The translations under genes were made by a program, and so were the position numbers. The notes under the pieces are model-generated. The model was not told the origin of the DNA and searched no databases. It worked only from the letters and a program-made list of their open reading frames with translations. From NCBI RefSeq assembly GCF_963676685.1, contig NC_092356.1, forward strand, positions 40,759,601 through 40,823,600: a stretch of DNA of 64,000 nt. Direction: 5' to 3'. Below, one piece after another: positions 1 to 11,082 of this stretch (positions are counted from its first letter, which is position 1; each line of letters starts with the position of its first letter). This DNA comes from Mytilus edulis. Its lineage: Eukaryota > Mollusca > Bivalvia > Mytilida > Mytilidae.

Positions 1-879
1 ATTGAGGAGATGTTTGTATTCTATTATCCTGGTAAATGGAGTTTCGGGACCTTGATGATTAACGTGAGCACATGGCTGGAAGAATTTAGTATTTTTCAAG
101 CGTTGAATTTCAAAGTTTACGGATCTATACTCTAATTTAGGGTAACCAACATTTGTGAAGAAATCATCAATAGGTCCAGAATATATAATGGTACTGTTGG
201 AGATAGTAGAAGGATCAATGCTAAAATAGTCACATGACAGGCGTACTGCTATATTTTCATAGTCAAGGATGTTTTCGAACATTTTTGTATAACCATCAGT
301 AGGAAGTGCTTGATATTTGTCACTGAAGTAACGGTCATCGAAATTATTTCTTACTGGTATTTTAGCTAACACTGATGCATCCAATTCCTCTGGGTACCTC
401 CCCCATTGTTTAAATGTATAATGCTTAAATATTTTTTCATACAAGGTTTCACCTACCCTTGACGTGGCCATTTGATACCCATTATCAATATGTTCATGCT
501 TCAATTGGTTTCGGGACAACCAGTCATCTGCTTCTTGTTGATTTGTTAAATGCTGTCCACATAACATATTAATAGTTGTTATGTTTGGTGGCAATGGTAT
601 GTATTGTCCATCAATTACATCTAAGACTTTGTGTTCCCATCTTGTCCAGCTAGAAAAACGATTTACGTATTTCCATATTCTTTCGCTATTTGTATGAAAC
701 AAATGGACTCCATATTTATTAATTCTTATTCCGTTTTCATCGATGTAATCATAACAGTTCCCACCAATGTGATCTCTTTTGTCTACAACCAGAACTTTCT
801 CATTTCTTTCTTCAGCTATAAATTTGGCCATGACTGCCCCTGAAAGACCACACCCGACAACCAAATAGTCTGTCGACAT
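1..879 (-). CDS. glf: UDP-galactopyranose mutase, bacterial type, copy 1 (3' end beyond window)
   Basis: FAD-dependent enzyme that interconverts UDP-galactopyranose and UDP-galactofuranose. The frame is open from ATG (877-879) to the window edge, giving residues 1-293 of an expected 369. Visible motifs: dinucleotide-binding GCGLSG at residues 9-14, the acidic VVDKRD stretch near 33, HIGGN at 37-41, HLFHT at 59-63, KQWG at 157-160, and YSGPIDDFF near 233-241. The start is chosen because it aligns with the start of all other copies and gives a short N-terminus directly before the Rossmann strand. Oddity: residue 173 (codon at 361-363) is Lys, where the other four copies have Arg in LARIPVR; by spacing from Trp159 this matches the catalytic arginine (Arg174 in Klebsiella UGM). 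The protein also differs from copies 2-5 at several other sites, so it is the most divergent copy. No intron is seen. Whether the C-terminus is intact cannot be judged. Confidence 0.9.
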   Translation of the reverse strand, partial: MSTDYLVVGCGLSGAVMAKFIAEERNEKVLVVDKRDHIGGNCYDYIDENGIRINKYGVHLFHTNSERIWKYVNRFSSWTRWEHKVLDVIDGQYIPLPPNITTINMLCGQHLTNQQEADDWLSRNQLKHEHIDNGYQMATSRVGETLYEKIFKHYTFKQWGRYPEELDASVLAKIPVRNNFDDRYFSDKYQALPTDGYTKMFENILDYENIAVRLSCDYFSIDPSTISNSTIIYSGPIDDFFTNVGYPKLEYRSVNFEIQRLKNTKFFQPCAHVNHQGPETPFTRIIEYKHLLN

Positions 880-1014
880 GCTATTGACGTATCAGTTTCA
901 AAATTTTATGACACTTATGATCAGCTTACATCGACTGTAAAACAAATTTAGACTTACAACAATACATTCTTCTAATGTTCTAACATTTTAAATACAATTT
1001 ACGATGGCATACAA

Positions 1015-1275
1015 ATTATGTGGTCATTTTTATAAATTTTCTGTAAACAAAACTTCGAATTTTTCGAAAAACTAAGGATTTTCTTATCCCAGGAATAGAT
1101 AACCTTCATAGTCGTATTTGGCATAACTTTTTGAAATGTTGGATCCTCAATGCTCTTCAACTTTGTACTTGTTTGGCTTTATAACTATTTTGATATGAGC
1201 GTCACGGATGAGTCTTATGTAGACGAAACGCGCGTCTGACGTACTGAATTACTTTGATAACTTGTTTTTAAAGTA
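1015..1275 (+). mobile_element. solo PLE-type terminal repeat carrying a hammerhead-like motif
   Basis: This segment interrupts the glf 5' flank: the sequence before it (acgatggcatacaa) and after it (aagtaagtat) is continuous in the other glf units near 14960-14990. It contains the phrases found upstream of the PLE at 10920-11160 (aaaactaagg, ccaggaatagataacctt, tcctcaatgctcttcaac) and ends in the hammerhead-like motif. I read it as a solo insertion of the ribozyme-bearing terminal part of a PLE or related retrozyme. Exact ends are uncertain by about 10 bp. Confidence 0.65.
1199..1242 (+). ncRNA. hammerhead ribozyme relic (U4 to G in core)
   Basis: Stem I (gcgtca with tgacgt) is perfectly paired, stem II (gtct/agac) is intact, and gaaa plus palindromic stem III acgcgcgt and the cleavage-site C are present. 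The first core strand reads cggatga instead of ctgatga, changing an invariant core base, so it should not self-cleave. Confidence 0.7.
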
Positions 1276-2842
1276 AGTATATTTTTAGGAAGACTCAATA
1301 TTTTAATCTTAATTTCAAACTCGAAACGAAATTAGAGAAATAGTATAAAAAAATGTATGTACAAACAATGATCCTGATGTATCATGGCGAATAAAAACCG
1401 TATCCAATAATATGATACAATTACCAAAATACAACAAATATTTACGAAATAATATCAGGCAAACTCGTTAACCTAAATGTATAAACCCTAAAATCCCAAA
1501 TATTATTAAAATGCAGCAAACAAATCACTCTTAGGTTAACCTAATCCAATTGAAACTGTTGAATATTGGTTATCGCGGGTTTTCAGGTGGGGTTGGTATT
1601 TTGCTCAGTCTTAATGTGTATTGTGTTTTGTGCAGTGTTGTTTGTCTTTAGGTAGTTTTGTTTTGTTTTGACAAGGCATTGAAAGAAAGATGGAAAAGAC
1701 TTTATGACAAAAAATTATATTTTACATTATGTACATATAACGCATAAAAATGAAGTAGAGCTATTTGACGTTTCCGTTGTACATAGACTGAAAATGAGAT
1801 TTATTAATTATATTAATCCTTACCATGCTTACTTATAGATGCTATTTTTCCTCTTTTGTGTACGTGGCCATCACTTAGTATTAATGTAGAAATCACAACA
1901 GGCTGTGCATACATTAAAGAAATATGTTTGATAAAATATGTTTTTTTAATATATATATATATATATATATGCATGTATAATGTAGCGTTAATTCTTCAGT
2001 TAACATTAAAAAGTTGTCATATTTTTTTTAAAGGTTGGCTCAATTGAATTACTAAGGACGGCACGATGACAATAAGGCAATCAAAACCGATCATGAGAGG
2101 AAAAAAAACAAACGCACTTTAAATTAAAAAAAATCTTATTTCATACAACTTTATTTGAAGAATTCAGAAAAAAATATTTTGTAAAAATAATTATTCGGTT
2201 GAACATTCGTTTTAAATTATTAGAAAGGTTTTCAACAATATGGTCATACTCAATCGAAAGCTTCTAATAACACATCCAAAATCTTAAATCTACACATTCA
2301 AGCTCCCTGTTCGAAAACAAGCCTTGAATTTTGATGTAAGACAAAGACTGAAAGCATCGAAATAAATATTTGAATTTGTGACAGCATCAGGAATAAATAT
2401 TTGAATGTAACTATGCAGTTTTAGCACTCCACCACTTCCGATTTTTACCTGATCAGAGTAATAAATTAGGGAATTAAGAAAAACATGAACAATAACATTT
2501 TTAAGGTTAGAACAAATAAACTACACAAAGTATACTTAGATAGCAGAAGGTGGTGTAACACATATTACAACATGTTAGATCTTAATTGTTGTGCACGGAA
2601 TATAAATTTACCCAAACTACATAATTCTCTTATATTATAAGAACTCATATTAATTGTACATATTCATACATAGAATACATTTTACAGATATATGTATCGA
2701 TTTTCAGTATGTGAGTTCTTAATATTATTAACCTCACCCAGTCACATTAATTTAGACATAGCAAAGATGTTCGAAAATACAGTATTAAAGCGGTAAAGAC
2801 GATATGTGTTAGTATTTGTCGATACGTTAGCATACCAAAATC
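1276..2842. other. truncated Y-type flank, no gene seen
   Basis: Pieces match the flanks of other glf units: 1486-1690 resembles 15776-15980, and 1770-2800 resembles 17705-18450. About 1.7 kb present between those pieces in Y2 is missing here, so this copy has a large internal deletion. An (AT)11 microsatellite sits at 1949-1970. ORFs here are short and AT-rich with no recognisable product. Confidence 0.6.
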
Positions 2843-3915
2843 ATGGATAACATAGATTGTCAACAAAAATACAACTGTGTTTACAATTTATGAAATGGTT
2901 GCAAAACCCTCTATAATATAGATCGTCATCAAAATACAGATATGTATACAACTTATTAAACTGATGCCAAAACCCTTTACAATATAGTTCATCTACAAAA
3001 TACAGATGTGTATGCTATTTATGAAACTTATTGCCAAAACCCTTTATGATATAGATCGTCAACATAAATACAGCTGTTTATACAATTTATGGTGATGGGA
3101 GCTTTTGAACGACCTTGACTGGCTATACAACCCTCGCACAGTCGGAACAATTTATGAAACTGATTGACAAAATCCTTTATAACATAGATCGTCAACAAAA
3201 ATACAGATGTTGATACAATTTATGAAACTGATTGCCAAAACCCTTCATCATATAGATCGTCAACAAAATAAATTACGGATGTGTATACAATTTATGCAAC
3301 TGATTGCAAAACCCTATAATAGAGATCGTCAACAAACAAATATAGTGATTCAATTTATGAAACTGATTATCAAAACTCTTTATCGTACAGATCTTAAACA
3401 AAAATACAGATTTTAATGCAATGTATAAACCTGATTACTTAAAACCTTCACAACACATATGGTCACCAATCTACAGATGTGTATATAATTGTAAAACTGA
3501 TTATTTACAAGTTGTTGGTGGGGTTCGTGTTGCTTAGTCTTTAGTTTTCTATGTTGTGTCTTGTGTAATAGTATCATATGTTTGTCTTTTTCTTTTTAGC
3601 CATGGCATTGTCAGTTTATTTTCGATCCATGAGTTTGACTGTCCCTCTTGTATCTTTTGTCTCTCTATTACAATCTTTTCCACATAGATCGTCAATAAAT
3701 AAACAGATGTTAAGGCAATTTTTGAAACTGATTGCCAAAAGCCCGTACGACATAGAGCGTCACCCTTATACAGAGGTTTAAACCATTTGTAAAACCTATA
3801 CAATGTAGTTCGTCACAAATATACAGATTTGTATACAATTTGTGAAGCTGTTTACCAACCCCCTTACAAAATAGACCGTCAACAATATACAGATGTGTAT
3901 TCAATTTTTGAAGCT
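2843..3915. repeat. ~68 bp tandem satellite, about 13 diverged units
   Basis: Repeated phrases atagatcgtcaaca, aatacagatgtgtat, acaatttatgaaactgattg and ccaaaaccctttat recur at roughly 60-75 bp spacing. Only one or two units occur at the matching sites in Y2 (18440-18740), Y4 (44945-45030) and Y5 (59645-59735), so the array expanded in this unit. It is interrupted by a PLE tail at 3511-3681 and by about 54 bp of foreign sequence near 3093-3147. Short ORFs inside it are by-products of the repeat. Confidence 0.85.
3511..3681 (+). mobile_element. 3' tail fragment of Penelope-like element
   Basis: Matches the 3' end of the full PLE remnant at 13400-13575: same order of gttgcttagtctttagttt, tctatgttgtg, ttagccatggcattgtcag, atgagtttgact and ctcttgtatctttt. 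It is inserted inside the 68 bp satellite, which resumes immediately with cacatagatcgtc. It is a 5'-truncated copy. Confidence 0.75.
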
Positions 3916-4000
3916 GACATGATGCAGCTTATAAAATAAAAATGTGTTTGAATACTTTGAGGAATTGATAAATATATACCGGATTATATTCATTTATAAT

Positions 4001-4337
4001 TGATAATGGTAATGGGGAATATATCAAAAGAGACAACAACCCTACCAAAGAGCAGACAATAGCCGAAGGCCACCAGCATAATTTAGAGTAAAAGAAAATA
4101 AAATCTGAAGAAATCAGGGAATTATAAGGATAAAACGATACAGCAACATAGCTTTAGGATTACGATAAAAAGGTCGGTGTGCCCATCACAATAGAGGGAC
4201 GAAAAGTACAAGGGCGACATTTAAACGCATAAATCGAAAATAAACTGACATTCTCGCTAAAACAAGAAAAAGATAAACAGGCAAACAATAGCACACAAAA
4301 CACATCACAGAAAACTGAAGACTAAGCACCACGTTCG
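4001..4337. repeat. interspersed repeat (gagacaacaaccc family) plus minus-strand PLE tail piece
   Basis: Begins with a diverged form of the unit aatggaaatggggaatgtg, which also occurs at 7963-8020, 18803-18855, 34406-34463, 45103-45150 and 59790-59845. It ends with a short minus-strand PLE tail piece (gaaaactgaagactaagcac). I associate both families with bivalve genomes. No coding content. Confidence 0.6.
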
Positions 4338-5350
4338 TTTTTCATTTGTTTGATTTTTTATCATGAAATGTCATTACAAAATACATAAAGATTGTAATAA
4401 CAACAACCACATATCAAAATATATATATAAATATTCATGCTTCTTTTTTTCTAATTTTCAACCTTATATCAAAAGTTCAACTTTGTTTTTTTCGTTGTAG
4501 TTGAATTTTTAATAAAATATTGTCATATTTGTGTGACAAGCTCGATTTCAGTCTTTATATTTCTGCCCAAAGTATTTGGTTTTAGACAACATTATATAAA
4601 CATCATGCATGGCTGTGTCAGTTTGTTGAGCAAAGGGGTGAATATTTTATTTGTCATCAATTTGAATTGTGGCTGATATAAATATTAAATAGGATAAATG
4701 ATCAAATTAAATACATTTCTGTAAATAGGGTTAAAATATATCCATCAATTTTCAGGCGAATGCTAGAAAAATGTCAAACAGGACAATGACCTTGCAAGTT
4801 CAAAGATACAGAGTTCAAGTTTCCCCATATTATATTTTAAAAGCTGTTAAACAATTTTCTGGTATAGTAATGATATACTAAACATGTTGGGAGAAAATTC
4901 AATAACATTTGTACATAAAACAGCTTGTGTCAGATCCCTTTTGTATCAATGTTTATACAAAATAACAATAAACTAAACTATGGAAAACAGTAAATGTACC
5001 AAAATTCTTTTCTTTAAACTGTCACTGTGATTTAGGTTTGACCATGTATATATTTACAGATGTTTTTAAGCTCTTTTAAATGGGGTCAGATTGGGGTTCA
5101 GTGAAAATAACTCAGGAAACAAAAGCATTTTTTTTTTTTCAACATGATTTCAACATAGGAATCATGTGATATTCCTATGTTCCACACCACAAGGTGTGTG
5201 TTAACCATCTGTTTGAGTCTACAATACAATACTTTCTGCGAGTCATGGGTCTCATGGAATGTCTTAACTTCAGAAATCTGCGCCATCTAAAAAATCTAGA
5301 CCTGCATGTAGCATGAATAGATAAAAAAAAATATGCTGATCCCCTTCCTT
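4338..5350. other. start of X block; internally duplicated, no gene
   Basis: From about 4410 this matches 29510-30473 and marks the start of the large tandem duplication. The stretch 4338-4570 is itself repeated at 5680-5890 (shared tcatgaaatgtc, atattcatgcttctttttt, tcaaaagttcaac). A perfect 11 bp stem with an 8 nt loop is at 5152-5181. No convincing coding sequence. Confidence 0.6.
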
Positions 5351-6087
5351 AAATTGGTATCCATTTGATGTATAAATACCAAGCCACAACCGCAATGAAT
5401 GTTTAATCTGATACATTATGTATGAAGAGATAAAGACTGTACATAAAACAACCCTTCAAGGCTAGCAACAACCCCCTCAGTGGTATCTAGTTGGTCTGTT
5501 GCAAGGCCATATGTTAGCTCCTATCCTGTTGTATCAATTCAATGCTGAATATGACTTATATGAAATATGTTTGTTATTGAATTTATAGCATACAACAATC
5601 AATCAATCAATCATTCTAATTAGCTATAAAATGTCTAAAATTTAAAAGTTAATGTAAAAAATGTAGGAGATTGTTTTTCATTTGTTAGATTTTTCATCAT
5701 GAAATGTCCTCATAGAATACATACAGATTTTAATATTAAAGTACAACATATCAATATATATATAAATATTCATGCTTCTTTTTTCTATTTTTTAACCTCA
5801 TATCAAAAGTTCAACTTCAGTGTTTTTTGTAGGTGAATGTTCAATAAAATGTCGTCTTTGTGTGACCTGCTCAATTCCAGTCTTTATATTTCTGTCAAAG
5901 TATTTGGTGTCAGACAACAAAAATCTTTTCTTTAAACTGCCACTGTGTTTTAGGTTTGACCATGTATATGTTTACAGAAGATTTTTAAGCTCTTTTAAAT
6001 GGGGTCAGATTGGGGGTTAGTGAAAATAACTGAGAAAACATTGGCAATCTTTTTTAAACATGATTTCCACATAAGAATCATGTGATT

Positions 6088-6352
6088 TTCATGTGTTCCA
6101 CACCACAAGGTTAGCACGTTAAACAAGCAGACATGTTATATTCATGTGTTCCACACCACAAGGTTAGCATGTTAAACGAGCAGACATGTGATATTCATGT
6201 GTTCAACAGCGCAAGGCTAGCATGTTAAACGAGCAGACATGTAGTATTTATGTGTTCCACACTAAAAGGTTAGCATGTTAAACATGCAGACATGTGATAT
6301 TCATGTGTTCCACACTCAAAGGTTAGCATGTTAAACGAGTAGACCTGTGATA
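6088..6352. repeat. 53 bp minisatellite, five units
   Basis: Exactly five units of 53 bp beginning ttcatgtgttccacac and containing ggttagcatgttaaac and gcagacatgtgata. Units differ by a few substitutions and no indels. The array is copied at 32531-32795. It grew from a segment related to 5144-5215. Confidence 0.9.
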
Positions 6353-6785
6353 TTCATGGTATGCTCACAGTTTGGTATAAACATAGTCACACATGATATT
6401 TATGTATTTTGACCTATAATGGTTTACATTTACATATTGTGAATTGGATGGAGAGTTGTCTCATTGGCACTCAAACCACATCTTCTTATATCTTTAGAAA
6501 AAGCCACCTGGTGATATCAACTTGATCAAAATATATGAAATACATGTGGCAAGATCATGTCAATCTAGTATTATCTGTAATCACAAAATCCTGCATTTAC
6601 TATGAAAGAGTCCCATGGAAAAAATTAACAATATCATCTATGTATGACATGTTATATCTGTTTGTTTTATTCATACATTGTTGTCAATAAAATGGAATTG
6701 TATGTGAGTGTCATACAATTGCCAGGTTTAGCTAGCTATAAAATTAGGTTTAATCTAATATTTTCTACTTCAGAAAATGCCTGGA

Positions 6786-7001
6786 TCATGTCAGAAATAT
6801 GACAGAAGTTATCCATTTGTTTAATGTGTTTGAGCTTTTGATTTTGCTATGTGATTTATAAGAACTATCGTTTTGAATATTCCTTTGAGTTGGTATTTTT
6901 GTTATTTTACTTTTTGCACTCCTTGACAAATCAATATTTTCTAAGTTATCTCCCTTTGAAGATGTTTCCTTGTTCTTAATGATAGAAGCATTGTTAAACA
7001 T
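6786..7001 (-). CDS. unrecognised 71-codon ORF, possible terminal exon
   Basis: The predicted peptide is hydrophilic and rich in Ser, Lys and Asn, unlike the hydrophobic random ORFs elsewhere. The ATG directly follows an AG that could be a splice acceptor (ttacatttaaaag). The duplicate at 33229-33444 encodes the same 71 residues, but the two blocks are recent copies, so that is weak evidence. I do not recognise the family. It may be a terminal exon of a host gene on the minus strand together with the candidate exon at 9013-9105, or a chance ORF. Confidence 0.25.
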   Translation of the reverse strand: MFNNASIIKNKETSSKGDNLENIDLSRSAKSKITKIPTQRNIQNDSSYKSHSKIKSSNTLNKWITSVIFLT

Positions 7002-7962
7002 CTTTTAAATGTAATGTTGGTAATAAATTATGATCAGCCATTTCATTTTCCTATTTGATCAACATGTCATCATCCTGAATATGCATGTAATACATTGTAC
7101 TCGTAACGACACCTTCTGGCTGGGATAAAAAAAGACAATTTTCATCATAATGAAGTCTTTAATTATGAATTTGTCAACCACTATCAAACAGACAATTTTT
7201 CCATAATAAAATGTTTCTTACCTTTCTATGATCTAAATAATAATGTGTTGTGGAACCATATTTGCCTTATGCAAGTTCCAGAGCGTTCTTGTAGTTGGAA
7301 TACATATGAATGCTAGAAGAAAACTGTGTATCACTGCAATTTTGCCCATTTATCATCAAAACCAGAAAAAACAGTTTTTCTACCCAGTATTGTAGCTATA
7401 CAGTATGTATCTGGTTTTCACATACAAAGTAATTGAGTTGTACTTTTGACACTCTTCTGTATGACTTCTGCATTATTTTATTGAACTTTCTTCTGCGTAT
7501 AACTGCATCTGAAAATAAAGATTGAAAGATCTTAAAAGTAAATGCTTATTTTAAAGTTTTTTCATTATATCTAATTTGTACCTGCAAAGTAAACCATCTA
7601 AAATTATAAACATCTAATAGAATAAAACAATAAAGAACTGCAGGTGCCATGAGCACATGATAACCCTATTGCTTTTTCAAAGAATAAAGTTCCATAACTC
7701 CTCATTGTCATATCAGAAATTTATAACATAAAAATTGAAGAGAGATAATCTTAACTGATATAAACATTACACATTTTTGTTCAGAGGTCGGCAGAAGCAT
7801 GACTCCAGGTTGGGAATTTTCTCGCTGCTGGTGGTTGGGTTGTTGTCTCTTTGACACATTCACCACAGATTCATGAAAAATGCTCAAACATTTTTGAGTT
7901 AATGCCCGAAAAACTGGAAAATCCCCTTTTTGTGGAATAATACCCCATACACAGCTTCTTTT
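7002..7962. other. no supported gene; splice-like signals on minus strand
   Basis: A strong donor-like site (gaaag then gtaagaaac, minus strand, near 7220) and an acceptor-like site (tttattttcag, minus strand, near 7509) are visible. No frame is open across both, so I do not call an exon. Copied at 33445-34405. Confidence 0.3.
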
Positions 7963-8452
7963 AAAATTGAGAATGGAAATGGGGAATGTGTCAAAGAGAC
8001 AACAACCCGGCCATAGAAAAAAAAATTGCATAGGTACGATTTCAGTACCAAAAATATGTAGTACTGGAAAAATATGAAACCATTTTAAACAAAAAATGGG
8101 GTAAAAATCCCCCAAACTTTTTTACCCTCCCCCCCCCTTTTGGAGCAATTACTTCAAAATCAATCCCAGCCTTTCCTTTGTAGTATAGAACTTTGAAATA
8201 CAATTGTATAGAGATCCATACACTTACACCCAAGTAATTGTCTGGAAACTACAAAAACACTGGTTTTGGCCCTAATTCCTAAACTGTTGGTACCATAACC
8301 CCCAAAATCAATTCCAACCTTTTTTTCTGGAATTGAACCTTCTTGTAAAATTTCATAGAGATCTATTAACCCAAACTAAAGTCATTGTTCCGAAACCAAA
8401 ATGTGTCTTTGGACGACGAAGACGACGACATCATACCATCATACGACCCAAA
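7963..8452. repeat. interspersed repeats, two families
   Basis: 7963-8020 is a fragment of the aatggaaatggggaatgtg family. 8120-8440 is a second family beginning with a C-run and holding two related sub-blocks (caaaatcaatcccagcc and caaaatcaattccaacc), ending in a gacgacgaagacgacgac run. Both are copied at 34406-34895. ORFs across this region are repeat-derived. Confidence 0.6.
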
Positions 8453-9012
8453 AAATGCATGTGGTTGTATAGAAATTGATGTGTTTGTGACATTTTTGCT
8501 TTATGCTTTACTATATTAATTTGATTTTCAGGAACATTTTTGACTGTCAATGTTTGATTGGTATATGATGGAAATAGACATCTTGTCTACCGTTCAAATA
8601 AGTTTAAAGTAATCAAACTTGATTATTTTTGTATAAACTGGTACATTAAGATATATGTATACAAGAAGATTCCTATTTCGATTCCCGTTCCAGGATGAAA
8701 ATTTCAGGAACTGAATTATCATCTCTCATTTGACACCATTTATTACATATTTTTGATGTGTCATATTTATCTCTATTTGTTAACTGATCCTGTCCTGATC
8801 CTTGATGATCAGACTATTTGTTGCATCAAAAACTGAATCGTACTCCATTGGGCAATATTTTTAACATGTTTATAGTTAGAAACAAAATCCACTAGAAAAA
8901 AAAAATCCGTATTGTGTTCAAGCTGGTTTATATAAAAATAAAACAGAAGTAATGAACTAGATTTGGTATTCTTCAGTGTTATATTTTAAAACTAATCCAC
9001 ATATTTCTATAC
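8453..9012. other. no gene seen
   Basis: AT-rich non-coding sequence, copied nearly unchanged at 34896-35454. I see no ORF or repeat structure to name. Confidence 0.5.
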
Positions 9013-9105
9013 CTGTAAGTAATCTGAATTTACAGCTTTTAATGGAATCATTTTAGGATCTTCCAAAGTTGTCTCCCTTTCATCTGCCAGAATCCATGGA
9101 AAATC
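9013..9105 (-). CDS. candidate 93-nt internal exon of unknown gene
   Basis: On the minus strand the segment is bounded by an acceptor (tttgaattacag) and a donor (cag then gtatag). It is 93 nt, a multiple of three, and open in only one frame, which starts DFPWILADERETTLEDP. That composition looks protein-like. I do not recognise the protein and cannot link it firmly to other exons. If an exon, it may be a fragment of a host gene carried along in the X block. The copy is at 35455-35547. Confidence 0.35.
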
Positions 9106-10919
9106 CTGTAATTCAAAATATGTTTATAAATGTAAAAGTGCTGACAAAACCATTCTTGTTCAGTGTATATAGTATGTAATCATCGCATGCTGATAGTATA
9201 TATTGCATATCTAAAGAAAAAAGAGAAAAACATTAAGCTGTAATTGAATTACTCATATGAACCAAAATGATCTTTTTAGTTTAAGTTCTGAAGATACTGT
9301 GTAGCATGCATTTCAATATCAATTAGCCGCTTGGTTATAAAGATAAAAATAACAATTTGGCAACAAGTCTATATCTACCATGTTTTACCTTCCTTCTCAC
9401 TGATAAGTATTTATTTTCTAAGATTGATATACATGTCTTATATTTCTTGTTAAAAGATGTGGTAAAATTCAGTAATTCTTTTTGTCCATTACATGAATGA
9501 AAAACAAATTATGGCACTTCCCTTTGTTGAAAATCAAATACAAAAAAGTGTTAAATTAAGTGGATTCAAGAAAAAATTGAAGTTTAATTTAACAGGTTGT
9601 CATGGTCTAGAACATTTAAGTCAGTTAAGTTCTAATGGCTTTCAAATACACTGCTGAAGAGTTATGCCCATAAAAAACAGGCAAAGCTTGAGTTTAATTG
9701 TTTTGATATTTGACATCTATCATTTGAAGGTGCACATACAACTACCTTACAAATATTTTTAGTGAACTCCTCATTTAGCCTTTTTTAACTGAATTGATGA
9801 CATTATCAACAAATATAAATTAAAAAATTGTGCTATAAAACTCTAGATATTCCAGACTCCTGCTTATAGTTGAATGTCATTGACTGTGTTGACAGATATT
9901 TTTCATTAAATCAGAATTTGACAGCCATTCTTTTGCTAAAGTCATGATTATATGGAAGGTTATTTTCTATTAACAAATATAATGAAATAAATGATTAAAA
10001 ACCATATTTAATGTAGATCAACTTCAAAGAATCTTAAAGTAAACAAATAAATGAAGAATGTCTGTCAAAATATAGTAATCTTAAAAAAAACGTCTGTCAA
10101 ATTTGACAGTCGCAATAAAAATAATTGTCTGTGTGACATTGGACTCAGACTTTTCTTAAACTGAGTTTAACTGTGTGTTTGTTTTTTCTACATTGGTTAG
10201 ATGTATAGGGGGAGGGTTGAGATCTCAAACATTCTACAGCTATATTCGTGTTATTTAAACACTCACTACCGCTCGGTCAAAAATAATCACGAATATAATG
10301 CCTACCTATGTTAAAACTACAATAAAGTATAGATTGCATCAATTATTTCTTAATTTAATGTTGGCACTTACACTGATTTTTAAATTACTCTTGGACATTT
10401 CAGTTTTATACAAGTTTATGTACACATTTTCTGAGAGTCTTTGTTATACATTTACATGTCAATATTTACATTTTCAAATATTAATTCTTATAAACTGTTA
10501 AATAAATGGTTGAATGTGTTCTTTGAAAAAGGTAATGCATCTGCTGTAATTTACCAAAGGTAAGCTAGACTTAACAATGATTGCACTGCTCTGGAATGTT
10601 TATTAAAGATAGTTTTGTTTGTATTTATTCTTACTTGAAGATCAAATGAGACTTTGAAGTCACTAATTGTAATGATAAGTATCTATCTTCTAAATAAAAC
10701 GAGAAAATAAAACCACATAAACCGAGATTTATTGTGTAAGATTAATTGTTTTTCCATTTAATCTGAAGGTTGACATTCAAAATTGATGGTATAGATATTC
10801 TATCTAGTCCTTCCTGTAGCATGGTGAATGTGATGACTATTTCCAACTCTACTCCTCGACGTAGACGCAGTCATGGTGATCTTCATTATACATCACCTAC
10901 TTGATATGTTCATAATTAT
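9106..10919. other. no gene seen; old homology to the G3 upstream flank
   Basis: AT-rich. From about 10500 to 10790 it is recognisably related to 24240-24780 (ttaaagatagttttgtttg versus tattagagatctttttat, then matching ttttccatt, aatctgaa and ttgacattc). So the sequence downstream of G2 and G3 shared ancestry before the PLE inserted on the G2 side. Copied at 35548-37371 with small indels (an extra 12 bp near 36617). Confidence 0.5.
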
Positions 10920-11082
10920 GAATTTACAGTTAACAAAACTTTGAATTTTAGAAAAACTAAGGCTTTTCTACCTCAGGAATAGATTACCTTGGCTGTATTT
11001 GGCGAAATTTTTAGGAGTTTTTGGTCCTCAATGCTCTTCAACTTCGTACTTTATTTGGCCTTTTATAACATTTTTGATTCGA

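Noticed and set aside
6088-6352. CRISPR-like array
   Set aside because: Units are contiguous 53 bp repeats with no distinct spacers, in animal DNA; it is a minisatellite.
7708-8115. 135-codon minus-strand ORF, shortened to 107 codons at 34151-34474
   Set aside because: It spans two unrelated interspersed repeats and loses its start in the duplicate through a one-base C-run change.
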